Notes under the pieces: model-generated
Database searches by the model: none
Seen by the model: only the letters and a program-made list of their open reading frames with translations
What the model was told of the DNA's origin: nothing
Shown: positions 43,980 through 53,354 of the stretch, piece by piece
How positions within the stretch are numbered: the first letter of the stretch is position 1
Layout: every line of letters starts with the position of its first letter
NCBI GenBank assembly: GCA_037481695.1
Contig: JBBFLE010000001.1
Location: 192,989 to 256,988 of the forward strand
Direction of reading: 5' to 3'
Length of the DNA: 64,000 bases
Source of the DNA: a bacterium
GTDB taxonomy: Bacteria; Desulfobacterota; Desulfocorpusculales; Desulfocorpusculum
Translations under genes and position numbers: made by a program

Positions 43980-44536
43980 AAAAGGAGCGTAAAGACCCTT
44001 TGGGAGGAATTCATCCCATGCTGTTTTCGGGCATCATGGCTCTGATCCTTCTGGGGACAGTAACCTATTATCTTTTTTTGAACCATCAAAACAGAACTCT
44101 GCTTAAAGAGATCAGGGCCCTGGAGGCCAGCCTGGAGAAAGCCCGGGGCAGTCTTCTTGCTCTGGAGGAGTGGGAACGTGTCCAAGACTCGAGTTTGTTC
44201 AGGAACATGGCCCAATGGGTGCCACTTTTCGCAGACACCTTGGAGGCAAGGCTCAGGCTAGAGGGCAGGCTTCTGGATGTTTTCAGGGAAGTCAAGGCAA
44301 CAGAGATGTATGTGGAGTGGAAAAATCCCGTTGAAGAAAAGGGAATTGCTCAGGCCCGGCTCACAACCCGGGGGCTTTTCCCATCATTTGAGGCCCTTCT
44401 GAAGTGGCTCGGGGAACTGGAGGAGGGGGCACCCCCCATGCTTCCCACCTCCTTTGAGATACGCAAAGAGGGAACCCGTTTGAGGGTTTCGGCCAGTTTG
44501 ATCGCTTACTTCAGGGTGGACCGTGGGACGCTTTGA
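43976..44536 (+). CDS. PilO/MshJ-like pilus assembly protein
   Basis: 186 residues starting with TTG that overlaps the previous stop (TTGA). One N-terminal membrane helix (LFSGIMALILLGTVTYYLFL) is followed by a coiled coil (about 40-70) and a small alpha/beta periplasmic domain. This is the PilO/GspM pattern. The order after an MshI-like and before an MshK-like gene supports MshJ. It forms the inner-membrane alignment complex with its neighbours. Sequence identity to the family is low. Confidence 0.7.
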   Translation: MKKERKDPLGGIHPMLFSGIMALILLGTVTYYLFLNHQNRTLLKEIRALEASLEKARGSLLALEEWERVQDSSLFRNMAQWVPLFADTLEARLRLEGRLLDVFREVKATEMYVEWKNPVEEKGIAQARLTTRGLFPSFEALLKWLGELEEGAPPMLPTSFEIRKEGTRLRVSASLIAYFRVDRGTL

Positions 44537-45020
44537 AGAGACAGCAGAGAGATGGTTGTGGTTGGCCATGGGTATCATGATCCTAGGGGTAGCGACCCTG
44601 CTCATAGTCTGGTTCCCTTTTGGAAGAGAAACACAGGAGCCTCATTTGTCCCGACACAGACCCCAGCACAGGGCAGAGTTTGAGGATTTGTTCCAGGCTG
44701 CCACCCAAGAAAATCTCAATTCCTCCAAAGCTCGCTTGGAATCCCTTAAGGCCTCCAGACAAAGAAGGGATCCCTTCTTGAACCGGGCGGAGTCTGAATG
44801 GGTGAGGTTCGTGGAAGCGGTTTCTTTGAATCCCCCAAGGCCTGAGGGAGTTCTGGAGAGGGAAGGAGAACGTTATGTCATGATCAAGGGCAAACTCTTG
44901 GGGGTTGGGGATGCCATAGAGGGGTTCCTGGTGGAGGAGATCGGGGAGGACTACGTGGAGTTCCACAAGGAAGGAAGGCCTCTGCGTGTGAAGCTGTATC
45001 TAGGTCGAGGAAGGCCATGA
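44523..45020 (+). CDS. PilP/MshK-like pilus assembly protein
   Basis: 165 residues from GTG 44523, inside the end of the preceding gene. A single N-terminal helix (WLWLAMGIMILGVATLLIVW), a linker with RRDPFLN, then a small beta domain: YVMIKGKLLGVGDAIEGFLV, VEFHKEGRPLRVKL. This is the PilP/GspC homology-region layout that contacts the secretin. Its stop overlaps the mshL start by 4 bases. Confidence 0.7.
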   Translation: MGRFEETAERWLWLAMGIMILGVATLLIVWFPFGRETQEPHLSRHRPQHRAEFEDLFQAATQENLNSSKARLESLKASRQRRDPFLNRAESEWVRFVEAVSLNPPRPEGVLEREGERYVMIKGKLLGVGDAIEGFLVEEIGEDYVEFHKEGRPLRVKLYLGRGRP

Positions 45021-47035
45021 TTAGGGAGAAAAAGCACCTCTGGCCTTGGCTGGGAGTGCTCCTGCTGGCAGGATGTTCAACGGGCAACACCACTGGGCAG
45101 GTTCCAAGCAAATCAGAACCACCGCCAGTTCTCTCTGGCATGCCTCCTGCCCCGGCTCCTGTCAGACCCGAGCGAAGTGCTCCTGCTCCCCTTCTGCCCC
45201 TGAAAACGCCTACAGACAAGGCCGGGTTGGATGCCATGGTCTCCATTTCCCTGGTGGATGGCGGTCTGAAGGAGCTTATCCACGCCTTGGTCAAGCAAGC
45301 AGGAGTTAACGTGATCATAGACCCAGATGTGGAGGACGCCAAAGTCAGCTTGAATCTGCAAAGCATTCCCTTATGGCAGGCATTGGATGCAGTGCTGACC
45401 TCCCATGGGCTTTTCTTCTCTTCCCATCCAGGATATGTCCGCGTCTCCAAGATGATGACCCGGGTCTTTCATCTGGATTACGTGATGAGCATCCGCTCTG
45501 GATCCAGCACGACCCAGGTCTCCCTTTCCTCAGGAACCGCCTCAACGGCCTCAGGCACAGCAGCGGGCTCCTCCCCTGTCAGCACTGCATCATCACCCGC
45601 AGCAGGCTCCATGAGTCCGGGTCAGCTCTCCACCAGCGCTTCCATGGGAGACATCTCCATCCAAACCCAGGAGACTGTGGATTTCTGGAAGCAGCTGGAG
45701 GCTCGGCTGAAGGAGATCATGAGGGATCCCCGTTACCAGATGCTTCGGGCCGAGTTTCAGCACCAGGATCTGAGAAGGCAGATGGAATTGATTCCCTACG
45801 AGACCCAGTATGACAAGGAACTCTTGAAACACCAGCTGGAGATGTTCCAGTTGGAGCGAGAGGTGACAAGGAAGAAGCTGGAGACCGGTCTCTGGGAGGG
45901 GCAGCCCACATCCGGAGCACCGGGGGGTGCCCAGGCCAGAAGTTCCAGAGAGACCTCTTCCCGTGGTACAGAGGCCACTTCCACAGATACTGCCCAGGCT
46001 CCTTTGGTGGGCACGTATGCATTGGATCCGCAGACAGGCACCCTCATCGTGACCACCAGCCCGGCTGTCATGGAGAGGGTGGAGAGCTTTCTGGCCCAGG
46101 TGAAGGAAAATCTCCTAAGACAGGTGCACATAGATGTTCAGATCCTGGAAGTGTCTCTCAACAATGATCAACAACTGGGAGTGGATTGGAATGGTTTCCC
46201 GGGCCTTCTGCAATTTTTCCGAATGCCTAGGCTAAGGGAGGTGATCCGGGGACAGATGGAAAGCCAGGCCACCGGAGGCGGAGGCGGGGGGGGAGGAACC
46301 AGCACCAGCGGTACAGGCGTGGTTTCTCCTCTTCCTGTGTCCCCTTTTGCGGCCTCCCCCTTAAGTGCTTTCCAAATGGGTCTGCTTTTTGCCCCTACTG
46401 CTGATCTGGGAATTCAGTACACCCTTAACAATGTGATCTCTTTTCTGAAGACTCAAGGAGATGTGAAGGCAGTTTCCAGGCCTCAAATAACGACTCTCAA
46501 CAATCAGCCTGCTGTCATCTCAGTGGGGGTGAATGACTTTTTCGTGACCTTTGAACAACTCACCACAGCTGCTGCTGCTGGAGGAATAGCAACCTCTCAG
46601 GTCACAAGCCGAGTGAACCCCCTCTTCATCGGGGTCACCCTACACATAACTCCCCAAATAAGCCCGCAAGGGGAGATACTTCTGAAGGTCGTCCCGGCGG
46701 TGAATCAAAGGGTTGGCGAAAAACTAGTGCCAACGGGCATTCCATCGGCCCCCACCCAGGCCATTCCCTTGCTGGAGACCCGCCAGACCAGCACCGTGGT
46801 GCGAATGCGTGACGGTCAAACCCTCTTGATCTCTGGACTGATACAGGAACGCGAACAGGAGATCTCCAAGTCAGTTCCATACTTGGCAGAAGTTCCCCTC
46901 ATGGGATCTCTCTTCCGTCACACCAGCAAAGAGAAGCGCAGATCTGAGCTGATCTTGCTTCTGACTCCCAGACTCGTGGACATAGATCAGCCAGAGCTGG
47001 GAACAGGAATCTGGAGGCAAGAGAGGGGAAGTTGA
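45017..47035 (+). CDS. mshL: Outer-membrane secretin MshL (lipoprotein)
   Basis: 672 residues. VLLLAGCST near residue 20 is a lipobox, so the protein is a lipoprotein. An STN-type domain (LVKQAGVNVIIDPDVEDAKVS) and N domains follow. There are Ser/Thr/Ala/Gly-rich linkers near 175-210, and a run of nine Gly near 417. The secretin core has QGDVKAVSRPQITTLNNQPA and a late VPLMGSLFR, the secretin VPLLGxLF signature. The protein forms the channel through which the pilus passes. A coiled, charged insert near 215-290 is unusual but seen in MshL relatives. Confidence 0.93.
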   Translation: MIREKKHLWPWLGVLLLAGCSTGNTTGQVPSKSEPPPVLSGMPPAPAPVRPERSAPAPLLPLKTPTDKAGLDAMVSISLVDGGLKELIHALVKQAGVNVIIDPDVEDAKVSLNLQSIPLWQALDAVLTSHGLFFSSHPGYVRVSKMMTRVFHLDYVMSIRSGSSTTQVSLSSGTASTASGTAAGSSPVSTASSPAAGSMSPGQLSTSASMGDISIQTQETVDFWKQLEARLKEIMRDPRYQMLRAEFQHQDLRRQMELIPYETQYDKELLKHQLEMFQLEREVTRKKLETGLWEGQPTSGAPGGAQARSSRETSSRGTEATSTDTAQAPLVGTYALDPQTGTLIVTTSPAVMERVESFLAQVKENLLRQVHIDVQILEVSLNNDQQLGVDWNGFPGLLQFFRMPRLREVIRGQMESQATGGGGGGGGTSTSGTGVVSPLPVSPFAASPLSAFQMGLLFAPTADLGIQYTLNNVISFLKTQGDVKAVSRPQITTLNNQPAVISVGVNDFFVTFEQLTTAAAAGGIATSQVTSRVNPLFIGVTLHITPQISPQGEILLKVVPAVNQRVGEKLVPTGIPSAPTQAIPLLETRQTSTVVRMRDGQTLLISGLIQEREQEISKSVPYLAEVPLMGSLFRHTSKEKRRSELILLLTPRLVDIDQPELGTGIWRQERGS

Positions 47036-47857
47036 ATGTACAAGACATTCTTCAGCCTCCAAGAATTACCCTTTCAGCTTCTGCCGGATCCCAAGTTCTT
47101 TCTTTTCTCAGAAAAGGCTCGTTCAGCCTTCGACCAGCTGCTCTACGGGATCCAAACCGGGGTGGGCTTCATGATGTTGACAGGACAGGTGGGAGTGGGC
47201 AAGACCACCTTGCTGCGCACCCTGCTGCAGCACCTGGACCACGGCGTAGAGAGGGCCCTGGTGCTGAATCCCATGTTGGAAACCAGCCAGGAACTCATCA
47301 AGACCATCTTGTTGGATTGGGGGGTGCGCAGACGTTTTCAGAGGCCCTTGGACAAAGTTGACCTGCTGTGCATGCTCCAGGGGTTCTTGCTTCGCAGTCA
47401 TAGGCTGGGCCGAAAGGTTCTCTTGATAATAGACGACGCCCAGACCTTGTCTGATGGGCTTCTTGAGGAGGTGCGGCTTTTGTCCAATCTGGAGACCAAC
47501 GAGTGCAAACTCTTGCAGATCCTGCTTGTGGGTCAGCCAGAGCTGAAGGAACGCATAGACAGCCCCAGATTCAGCCAGCTCCACCAGCGTATCGCCATCA
47601 AGGCAACCCTTGCGCCCCTTGCCAGGAACGAGGTAGGGCCTTACCTTCACCACAGGCTCACGGTGGCAGGCTGTAAGGAGAATCTCTTTTCACCCAGAGC
47701 AGTCAAGGCCATAGCCAAGGCCAGCCGTGGTATCCCAAGGCTCATCAACTTGATCTCTGAGCGCTGCCTTCTGGCCGGTTACGTGAACTCCAGCCGACGC
47801 ATCGGCAAGAAGGAAGTGAAGATGGCCCTCAAGGATCTGGAGATGAGGTGGACATGA
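47036..47857 (+). CDS. mshM: AAA ATPase MshM/ExeA-like
   Basis: 273 residues. Opening YKTFFSLQELPFQLLPDPKF is typical of the MshM/ExeA/GspA family. Walker A LTGQVGVGKTTLLR near 43 and Walker B LLIIDDAQTL near 125 are present, along with LVGQPELKE and a GIPRLINLISERCLLAGY sensor region. Relatives act in secretin assembly and peptidoglycan positioning. This copy lacks the C-terminal periplasmic peptidoglycan-binding part, like MshM. It overlaps the TPR gene by 4 bases. Confidence 0.92.
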   Translation: MYKTFFSLQELPFQLLPDPKFFLFSEKARSAFDQLLYGIQTGVGFMMLTGQVGVGKTTLLRTLLQHLDHGVERALVLNPMLETSQELIKTILLDWGVRRRFQRPLDKVDLLCMLQGFLLRSHRLGRKVLLIIDDAQTLSDGLLEEVRLLSNLETNECKLLQILLVGQPELKERIDSPRFSQLHQRIAIKATLAPLARNEVGPYLHHRLTVAGCKENLFSPRAVKAIAKASRGIPRLINLISERCLLAGYVNSSRRIGKKEVKMALKDLEMRWT

Positions 47858-49011
47858 GTCTCATAGAAAAGGCCCTTACCAAGAAGCAATCAACTGATTA
47901 TCCCCAGGGCGTGGAAGCCCCGCCGCATGGGCCAGATCCTGCAAATCTCTTGGGGCAGCCCCGCAGGCTTCCCAGGATCGGCCTGATGGCACTGCTGGGG
48001 CTGCTGATGGGACTTGCAGTGGTGGGAGGCTGGGCCCTCATGGTATATCTGCCCCAAGACCCTTCCCCTGGAGAAAAAAGCTTTTCCAAAAAAGAGCTTC
48101 CAGCAAACTCGGGTAACCCTCTTGTGGCCACAGAGGACTCTTCTGGAAAGGCCTTTCACACAGGGCCCCAAGACAATGAATTACAGGAGCGGGTTTCCCA
48201 TTCCAGCGCCTCTGCAATTTCAGAGAAGGCCCCTGGGGCTCTGCAACAGGTGCAGGCAGCTCCCCCAGGATCACAACCAGGGGCTGACAAAGAGACCCAT
48301 CACCCCTCGGCCTCTAAGCCCCCGAAACTGGCAGGAAGCGATTCCTTGGCTCAAGGCTCGCAGGGAGCTTCTCTCAAGAGCGAATCCCCAAAACAGGCCC
48401 CAAAACCCAGGCCTGTCCATTCCTCTCACCCAAGAGAGGAGCAAACATCCAGGATAGACGAAAAACAACGTCTATTGCTTGGAAAGGCTTACATCAAGGC
48501 CCAGGCGGGGCATCTTCAGGAGGCCCTTGAGATTTACAATCAGGTGCTGGCTCGTTACCCAAATGAGCCAGAGGCCCTTGTGAACCGTGGTGTGCTTAGG
48601 ATGCGCATGGGGGATCTTTCAGGAGCCAAGAGGGATCTTCTGCAAGCAAAAGTATTGCAGCCTCAAGATTCCACCCTCTTGAACGCCTTGGGTGTTCTTT
48701 GTTTGGAGACCGGAGAGCTGGATGAGGCGGCCCATTACTTCCGATCATCTACTGAGCCAGCAGCTCTCATCAATCTGGCCCTTCTTTACTGGAGGAAGCA
48801 AAATCAAGACAGGGCCCTGGAACTTCTGACAGAGGCCCAGGCACGAATCCCACAGGAGCCTTGGCTGGCCTATTACCGCGCACTACTGCTCAGGGAAATG
48901 GGAAGAAGCAAGGAGGCCCAGGAGGAGTTGGAGAGGGCCCGTGGGCTGGCCCGCAAGAAAGGAGACATGGAACTCATGCAAAAGCTGGAGGCCACCAGAG
49001 GTGCGCCTTGA
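47854..49011 (+). CDS. Membrane-anchored TPR protein (MshN-like)
   Basis: 385 residues from ATG 47854, overlapping the mshM stop. MSLIEKALTKK opens as in MshN/ExeB relatives. There is one membrane helix (LMALLGLLMGLAVVGGWALM), then a long low-complexity Pro/Ser/Lys linker (about 70-200). At least four TPR units follow from about 205 to the end (AYIKAQAGHLQEALEIYNQV, LVNRGVLRMRMGDLSGAKRD). It is probably a periplasm-facing scaffold of the pilus machine. Confidence 0.8.
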   Translation: MSLIEKALTKKQSTDYPQGVEAPPHGPDPANLLGQPRRLPRIGLMALLGLLMGLAVVGGWALMVYLPQDPSPGEKSFSKKELPANSGNPLVATEDSSGKAFHTGPQDNELQERVSHSSASAISEKAPGALQQVQAAPPGSQPGADKETHHPSASKPPKLAGSDSLAQGSQGASLKSESPKQAPKPRPVHSSHPREEQTSRIDEKQRLLLGKAYIKAQAGHLQEALEIYNQVLARYPNEPEALVNRGVLRMRMGDLSGAKRDLLQAKVLQPQDSTLLNALGVLCLETGELDEAAHYFRSSTEPAALINLALLYWRKQNQDRALELLTEAQARIPQEPWLAYYRALLLREMGRSKEAQEELERARGLARKKGDMELMQKLEATRGAP

Positions 49012-49020
49012 GGCTTTACC

Positions 49021-50943
49021 ATGATCTCTTTGGGGCTGGCAGGGCTGGGCTTTTCAGCCCTTGTTCTGATCCTGATTGTTCTGGCCCGAGGTCTGCGGGC
49101 TGACAGGGCACTCTTCTCGGTGTATGTGGCTTTGATAGCAGCTGCCGGGCTTGCTGGGCTTATCTGGCCTGCCCATAGAGGTTTTCATTGGCGTTTGGAT
49201 CTGGTCATGGCAGCCCTTCCGGTCTTGGGTGGGTTCTTGTGCCGGGACCAAAGGGGTTGGGTTCAAAGCCCCCTGCTCAAGAAAATGTCATTTTCCCTGC
49301 CTTTGGTGTTGGCTGCCACCTCAATACTTTTCATCGGGGCTTTTGGACCAGAGTTCATGGAGGGGGACTTCTTCATACCCCAGAGCTCCTGGGCTCCTTT
49401 GTTGCTGTTGGGATTCGTGGCCAGCATGACCTCTCTCACCATGTGCTGGGAAAGTTGGGCCCGCACCACCGGGGCTGTGGGTTGGGACAGGTTCTTCAGA
49501 CTGGGTATGGTGCTTTGGTGGCTTGTGGTGTTGTTCTTTTTGTCACGCCTGGTCTTCAGCGGAGACAAGGCCCCCACCAAGCTCTTGGACATCTTCTTGA
49601 TTTTTCATCTACTGTGGATCCTGACGGCCTATTCTCTCATCCTCAAGAGGGGATTCCTGGAGGTCCGTGCCAGACCCTCTGCTCAACTTGTGGGCAAGGC
49701 CACGCAATCCCTAGCCGTGCTGGGCATCATGGGAGTTTTCTTGTGGGCAGAGGCCTTGGTTGCAGCATGGGGGGTTTCCAGACCGGTTGTGGAGCTTGCA
49801 GCCATAGGTTTCCTGGTGGCCATTCTGGCCCTGCCCCTTGTTCCTCTGGGGCCCACCGCAGCTCTCAGAAGATATCTCAAAGAGCACCTTTATCTGCCAG
49901 AAAGGGATTTTGCCCAGGAAGTGTCCCTATATCTCAGGGTCATAAGCGGAAAAGAGCAGCTGGAAGGGGTGCTGGAACACCTGAGGGATTGCCTGGAGGC
50001 CAGGGGGTTATGCTTGTACAAGCTGGATCGCAAGGGTGATCTCTCTGTTCAGTCCAGGGTCGGGACAGGGTCTGGGGATTCCACATGCCAGCAAGGCTTG
50101 GAAACCTGGACTTTGGACCTGCGGGTGGAAGGGGATCTGGTAGGCAAGCTCTTACTGCTAGGACCGCCCGGTAAGCTCTCCTGGGAGCAGGAGAGCTTAC
50201 TGGGCTTTTGGTCGGCCACCCTCGGGGTGCTGCTCAGGGAGTTGGAATGGAAAGAAAAGGAAGAGGAGAATCGCAAACTTGCCCTGTATTCTCAGGCCAC
50301 CTCCTTTCTACTGCATGATGCCAAGAACCTGGCTCAGCTTCTGGAGCTCATACTGCGAAACTACAGTCGCCTTCATAACTCTGAGAAAGGGGAATTCCTG
50401 GAAAAGGCTCTCCCGGGATTGGAGCAGGCCAGTTTCAGGGCCAGGAGGATCTTGGAGAGGTTGGAGACCTTCCATCCTTCAGAGACCTTAATCAGGGAAC
50501 AGGTAGACCTAAACCTTGTGTTGAGGGATTGGATCCGCCAAGCCCGAATGGTTTCATCAGAACTCTCCTTGGGTTTCCAAAGCCAGGCTTCGGAGGCGAA
50601 ATGGGTTGGGGATCCTCAAATGCTCTGCAAGGCTCTGGACAACTTGTTGACCAACGCTTTGCAGGCCACCGGGGGCAAGGGACCTGTGGAGGTTCACCTT
50701 CGTAGAGAGAAAGGCGGTTATCTCATAGAGGTTGCGGACCAGGGTCCTGGAGTTCCAGTAGAAGAACAGACCCGACTTTTTGAACCTCTTTTCACAACAA
50801 AACCAGGCGGTACTGGTCTGGGCCTTTACCAGAGCAGGGTCCTTGTGAGCCGCCTGGGGGGGCAGATAGGTTTTCGGCCCAATAATCCGCGAGGGAGCAT
50901 ATTCTATGTCAGGCTGGATTCGGGTGCTGGTAGTAGAGGATGA
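49021..50943 (+). CDS. Membrane sensor histidine kinase (PrsK-like)
   Basis: 640 residues. About eight membrane helices (residues 1-280) are followed by a GAF-like stretch (about 300-415), a HisKA-like helix and an HATPase_c domain. The phospho-acceptor is His432 in LLHDAKNLAQLL, an HDxKN motif like that of the PEP-CTERM-associated kinases (PrsK). The ATP lid region has LTNALQAT (N box), VADQGPGVP (G1) and GGTGLGLYQS (G2). It is probably the partner of the sigma-54 response regulator whose start overlaps its end by 38 bases. No exosortase gene is in the window. Confidence 0.85.
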   Translation: MISLGLAGLGFSALVLILIVLARGLRADRALFSVYVALIAAAGLAGLIWPAHRGFHWRLDLVMAALPVLGGFLCRDQRGWVQSPLLKKMSFSLPLVLAATSILFIGAFGPEFMEGDFFIPQSSWAPLLLLGFVASMTSLTMCWESWARTTGAVGWDRFFRLGMVLWWLVVLFFLSRLVFSGDKAPTKLLDIFLIFHLLWILTAYSLILKRGFLEVRARPSAQLVGKATQSLAVLGIMGVFLWAEALVAAWGVSRPVVELAAIGFLVAILALPLVPLGPTAALRRYLKEHLYLPERDFAQEVSLYLRVISGKEQLEGVLEHLRDCLEARGLCLYKLDRKGDLSVQSRVGTGSGDSTCQQGLETWTLDLRVEGDLVGKLLLLGPPGKLSWEQESLLGFWSATLGVLLRELEWKEKEEENRKLALYSQATSFLLHDAKNLAQLLELILRNYSRLHNSEKGEFLEKALPGLEQASFRARRILERLETFHPSETLIREQVDLNLVLRDWIRQARMVSSELSLGFQSQASEAKWVGDPQMLCKALDNLLTNALQATGGKGPVEVHLRREKGGYLIEVADQGPGVPVEEQTRLFEPLFTTKPGGTGLGLYQSRVLVSRLGGQIGFRPNNPRGSIFYVRLDSGAGSRG

Positions 50944-52297
50944 CAGATCCCTGGCAATTCAGCTTCAATGGCTCCTGCGTCAGGATCAGGAGGTCTTCCT
51001 GGCATGTACTACTCAAGAAGCCTCAGACATACTGGAAAAAGAAAGACCCCATGTCATGCTCCTGGATCTGGGACTACCCCCCCACCCAGAGGATCCATCC
51101 ACGGGGCTTGCTTTCTTGCAAGAAACCCTGGGAAGGGATCCCTTGTTGAAAGTCATAGTGATGACAGCCCACGGTGACCAGGCCACTGCCAGAGAGGCAT
51201 TGTCCAGGGGTGCGTATGATTTCCTGGTAAAGCCCGTCAGAGAAGAACTCCTGGTTACCCTCATCAAACGGGCCTTTTTTCGCAGGGAGTTGGAAGAGCA
51301 CTTTGTGGAGACACGCAACGAAGACTTGCCTTTGCCCATGGTTGTAAGTTCAGAGGCCATGAAGGAGGTGATCCATCAGGTCAAGGCAGTAGCACCTCTG
51401 CCCGTGAGCTGCCTTATCTATGGAGAAACCGGAACCGGCAAAGAGCTTTTGGCCAGGCTTCTTCATCACTGGAGCGGGAGGAGTAAGAATCCACTGGTGG
51501 TGGTGGACTGCACATCCATACCAGTGTCCATCGCTGAATCAGAGCTCTTCGGGGCAGAGAAAGGAGCCTACACAGGGGCATCAGCCCGCAGGGAAGGAAG
51601 AATAGCCCAGGCTCAAAGGGGCACCATCTTGTTGGACGAAGTAGGTGAACTCTCCCTGGAGCTTCAGTCAAAACTCCTTCGCTTCCTGGAGACTCATGAG
51701 TTCACCCCTGTGGGGGGGAAAACCACAAAGGCAGATGTGAGGGTTTTGGCAGCCACCAACAGGGACCTGAGAGAGGAAGTCAAAAGAGGCAGATTCCGGC
51801 TGGATCTGTTTCACCGGCTCTGCCAGGTGGAGATTCGGGTGCCTCCCTTGAGGGAAAGGCCCCAGGAGATCCCGGCTCTGGCACGCCACATCATGGCAAC
51901 CCTGGGTCATGAATTCAGGGTAAAGCTCCCGGAGATCACCCCCGAAGCCATCCAGGCCTTGCTCAACTATACCTTCCCGGGTAATGTGCGAGAACTCAGG
52001 AATATGCTCTCCAGGGCCTTGGTACTAAGCCGAGGAAGGCCCATCACCCCTTCAGATCTGGGCCTCAGTGACCCCTTTGAGGCACCCATGGAAACAAAGA
52101 ATGCCTCACGTTTTCCGGTGGCGCCGGGATATGATCTTCCACGCGCGCGATCATTTCTGGAAGAGACCTGGCTGCGCAGCGCCTTGCAACGCCACCAGGG
52201 CAAGGTGGCCGCTGCAGCCCAGGACTTGGGGGTGCCCCGCACCAGCCTTTATGATCTCATGCGAAGACATGGCATGAAAGTAGAAGAGACAAGCTAG
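50906..52297 (+). CDS. Sigma-54-dependent response regulator (PrsR/NtrC-like)
   Basis: 463 residues. The receiver domain has acidic EDD at 11-13, phospho-acceptor Asp54 (MLLDLGL) and Lys109 (LVKPV). The AAA+ domain has Walker A GETGTGKE (173-180) and GAYTGA (220-225), the sigma-54 contact loop, in the tolerated Tyr form of GAFTGA; Walker B is TILLDEVGEL. The C-terminal Fis-type HTH is at about 425-460 (KVAAAAQDLGVPRTSLYDLM). The likely target is the -24/-12 promoter at 52445, which drives the pilin genes directly downstream. Confidence 0.93.
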   Translation: MSGWIRVLVVEDDRSLAIQLQWLLRQDQEVFLACTTQEASDILEKERPHVMLLDLGLPPHPEDPSTGLAFLQETLGRDPLLKVIVMTAHGDQATAREALSRGAYDFLVKPVREELLVTLIKRAFFRRELEEHFVETRNEDLPLPMVVSSEAMKEVIHQVKAVAPLPVSCLIYGETGTGKELLARLLHHWSGRSKNPLVVVDCTSIPVSIAESELFGAEKGAYTGASARREGRIAQAQRGTILLDEVGELSLELQSKLLRFLETHEFTPVGGKTTKADVRVLAATNRDLREEVKRGRFRLDLFHRLCQVEIRVPPLRERPQEIPALARHIMATLGHEFRVKLPEITPEAIQALLNYTFPGNVRELRNMLSRALVLSRGRPITPSDLGLSDPFEAPMETKNASRFPVAPGYDLPRARSFLEETWLRSALQRHQGKVAAAAQDLGVPRTSLYDLMRRHGMKVEETS

Positions 52298-52322
52298 ATC
52301 CACGTCGCGGCATCGACGGGGA

Positions 52323-52342
52323 GATGTCGGCAATCCGACATC
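52323..52342. promoter_or_regulatory. Perfect 8-bp dyad, candidate activator site or hairpin
   Basis: GATGTCGG and CCGACATC are separated by CAAT. The centre (about 52332) lies near -140 relative to the expected sigma-54 start at about 52472, the usual distance for an enhancer-type activator site. A shorter dyad, CGTCG/CGACG, lies just before it at 52303-52318. Alternatively it is a transcript-end hairpin of the regulator gene; no T run follows. Confidence 0.45.
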
Positions 52343-52444
52343 CTGAAACCTGATTTGCCCGGTTTTGACTGGCTTCATCACTCAAATCCTCGCCATTTAT
52401 CTCTTGAAACAGCAGTAGGAACCCCTTTTTTGAATAAGGATTTG

Positions 52445-52460
52445 TGGCACAAGTCTTGCT
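52445..52460 (+). promoter_or_regulatory. Sigma-54 (-24/-12) promoter of the pilin genes
   Basis: TGGCAC at 52445-52450 and TTGCT at 52456-52460 match the consensus TGGCAC-N5-TTGCW exactly. GG (52446-47) and GC (52458-59) are 10 bases apart. The start is expected near 52472, 50 bases before the first prepilin ATG. The adjacent upstream gene encodes a sigma-54 activator. Confidence 0.85.
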
Positions 52461-52521
52461 TGGGCTAAGATCAGAACAAATTGAAGGATATGAGCAAAGA
52501 AGGAGCAAAGGAGGACAGGAA

Positions 52522-53079
52522 ATGCGATTGAGTAGAGACGAGAAGGGCTTTACGCTTGTTGAGATCGCAATAGTGTTGGTGATCATTGGGCTTCTGCTTG
52601 GGGCCATCCTGAAAGGACAGGAAATGATCAAGTCTGCCAAGATCAAACGGGTTGTTAAGCAGACCGACGAGCTCAGGGCAGCCTCCTACACTTATCAGGA
52701 TCTATACAAGTATCTTCCCGGAGATGATCCTGGTGCCACGGCTCGATGGAGTGGAGCTGCTGGGAACGGAAACGCCAATGGACTGGTTGCCGGAGGGGAA
52801 ACTTTCCTGCTTTTCAACCATCTTCAGTTGGCAGGCCTCATATCCGGTTCTTACAACGGCACCAGCGATTATCCAACCCACGCCTTCGGGGGGAACATCT
52901 GGCTTGTCTGGATGGCGGCTCAGGGCAAGACCAGCCACTGGTTCAACCTGGAGAATATCCCAGGGGAAATAGCTCAGATAATAGACACAACCTATGATGA
53001 CGGGATCTTTAACAATGGAGCCATCAGAGCCAGTGCGGCCTACACCACTGCAACTGTGACTCTTTATGTGGAGTTCTAA
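52522..53079 (+). CDS. Type IV prepilin 1 (probable major pilin)
   Basis: 185 residues. A 9-residue leader MRLSRDEKG is followed by FTLVEIAIVLVIIGLLLGAI, the prepilin peptidase site with conserved Glu5 and hydrophobic spine. An AAAGGAGG ribosome site lies 7 bases before ATG 52522; longer in-frame starts would spoil the leader. The globular part includes YLPGDDPGATARW, shared in outline with the next two pilins. There is no C-terminal disulfide pair. It is the first gene behind the sigma-54 promoter, which fits a major subunit. Confidence 0.88.
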   Translation: MRLSRDEKGFTLVEIAIVLVIIGLLLGAILKGQEMIKSAKIKRVVKQTDELRAASYTYQDLYKYLPGDDPGATARWSGAAGNGNANGLVAGGETFLLFNHLQLAGLISGSYNGTSDYPTHAFGGNIWLVWMAAQGKTSHWFNLENIPGEIAQIIDTTYDDGIFNNGAIRASAAYTTATVTLYVEF

Positions 53080-53354
53080 GAAAGATGGTTTGCAACCAGG
53101 CATTTTCATGAGGGTGTCTTGATGCAACAGGAAAAAAGCTCTTCACAAGAAAGCATTGAGACACCCTCTTTTCCAAGAATGCCCCCCAGGACCGAGGCCT
53201 TGAAACATTCCAGGCAGGGGCTGCAGCCAGATCCAGGAAGGACTCATCCAAGGCTTTGCTACAGATGCGGGGAAGGCCGGCTGGCCGACCGTGCCTTGCC
53301 TTTGGGTATGAAGTAAAAAGTTGTGCTATCCATAGTTTTTCACAGGAGAGATCC

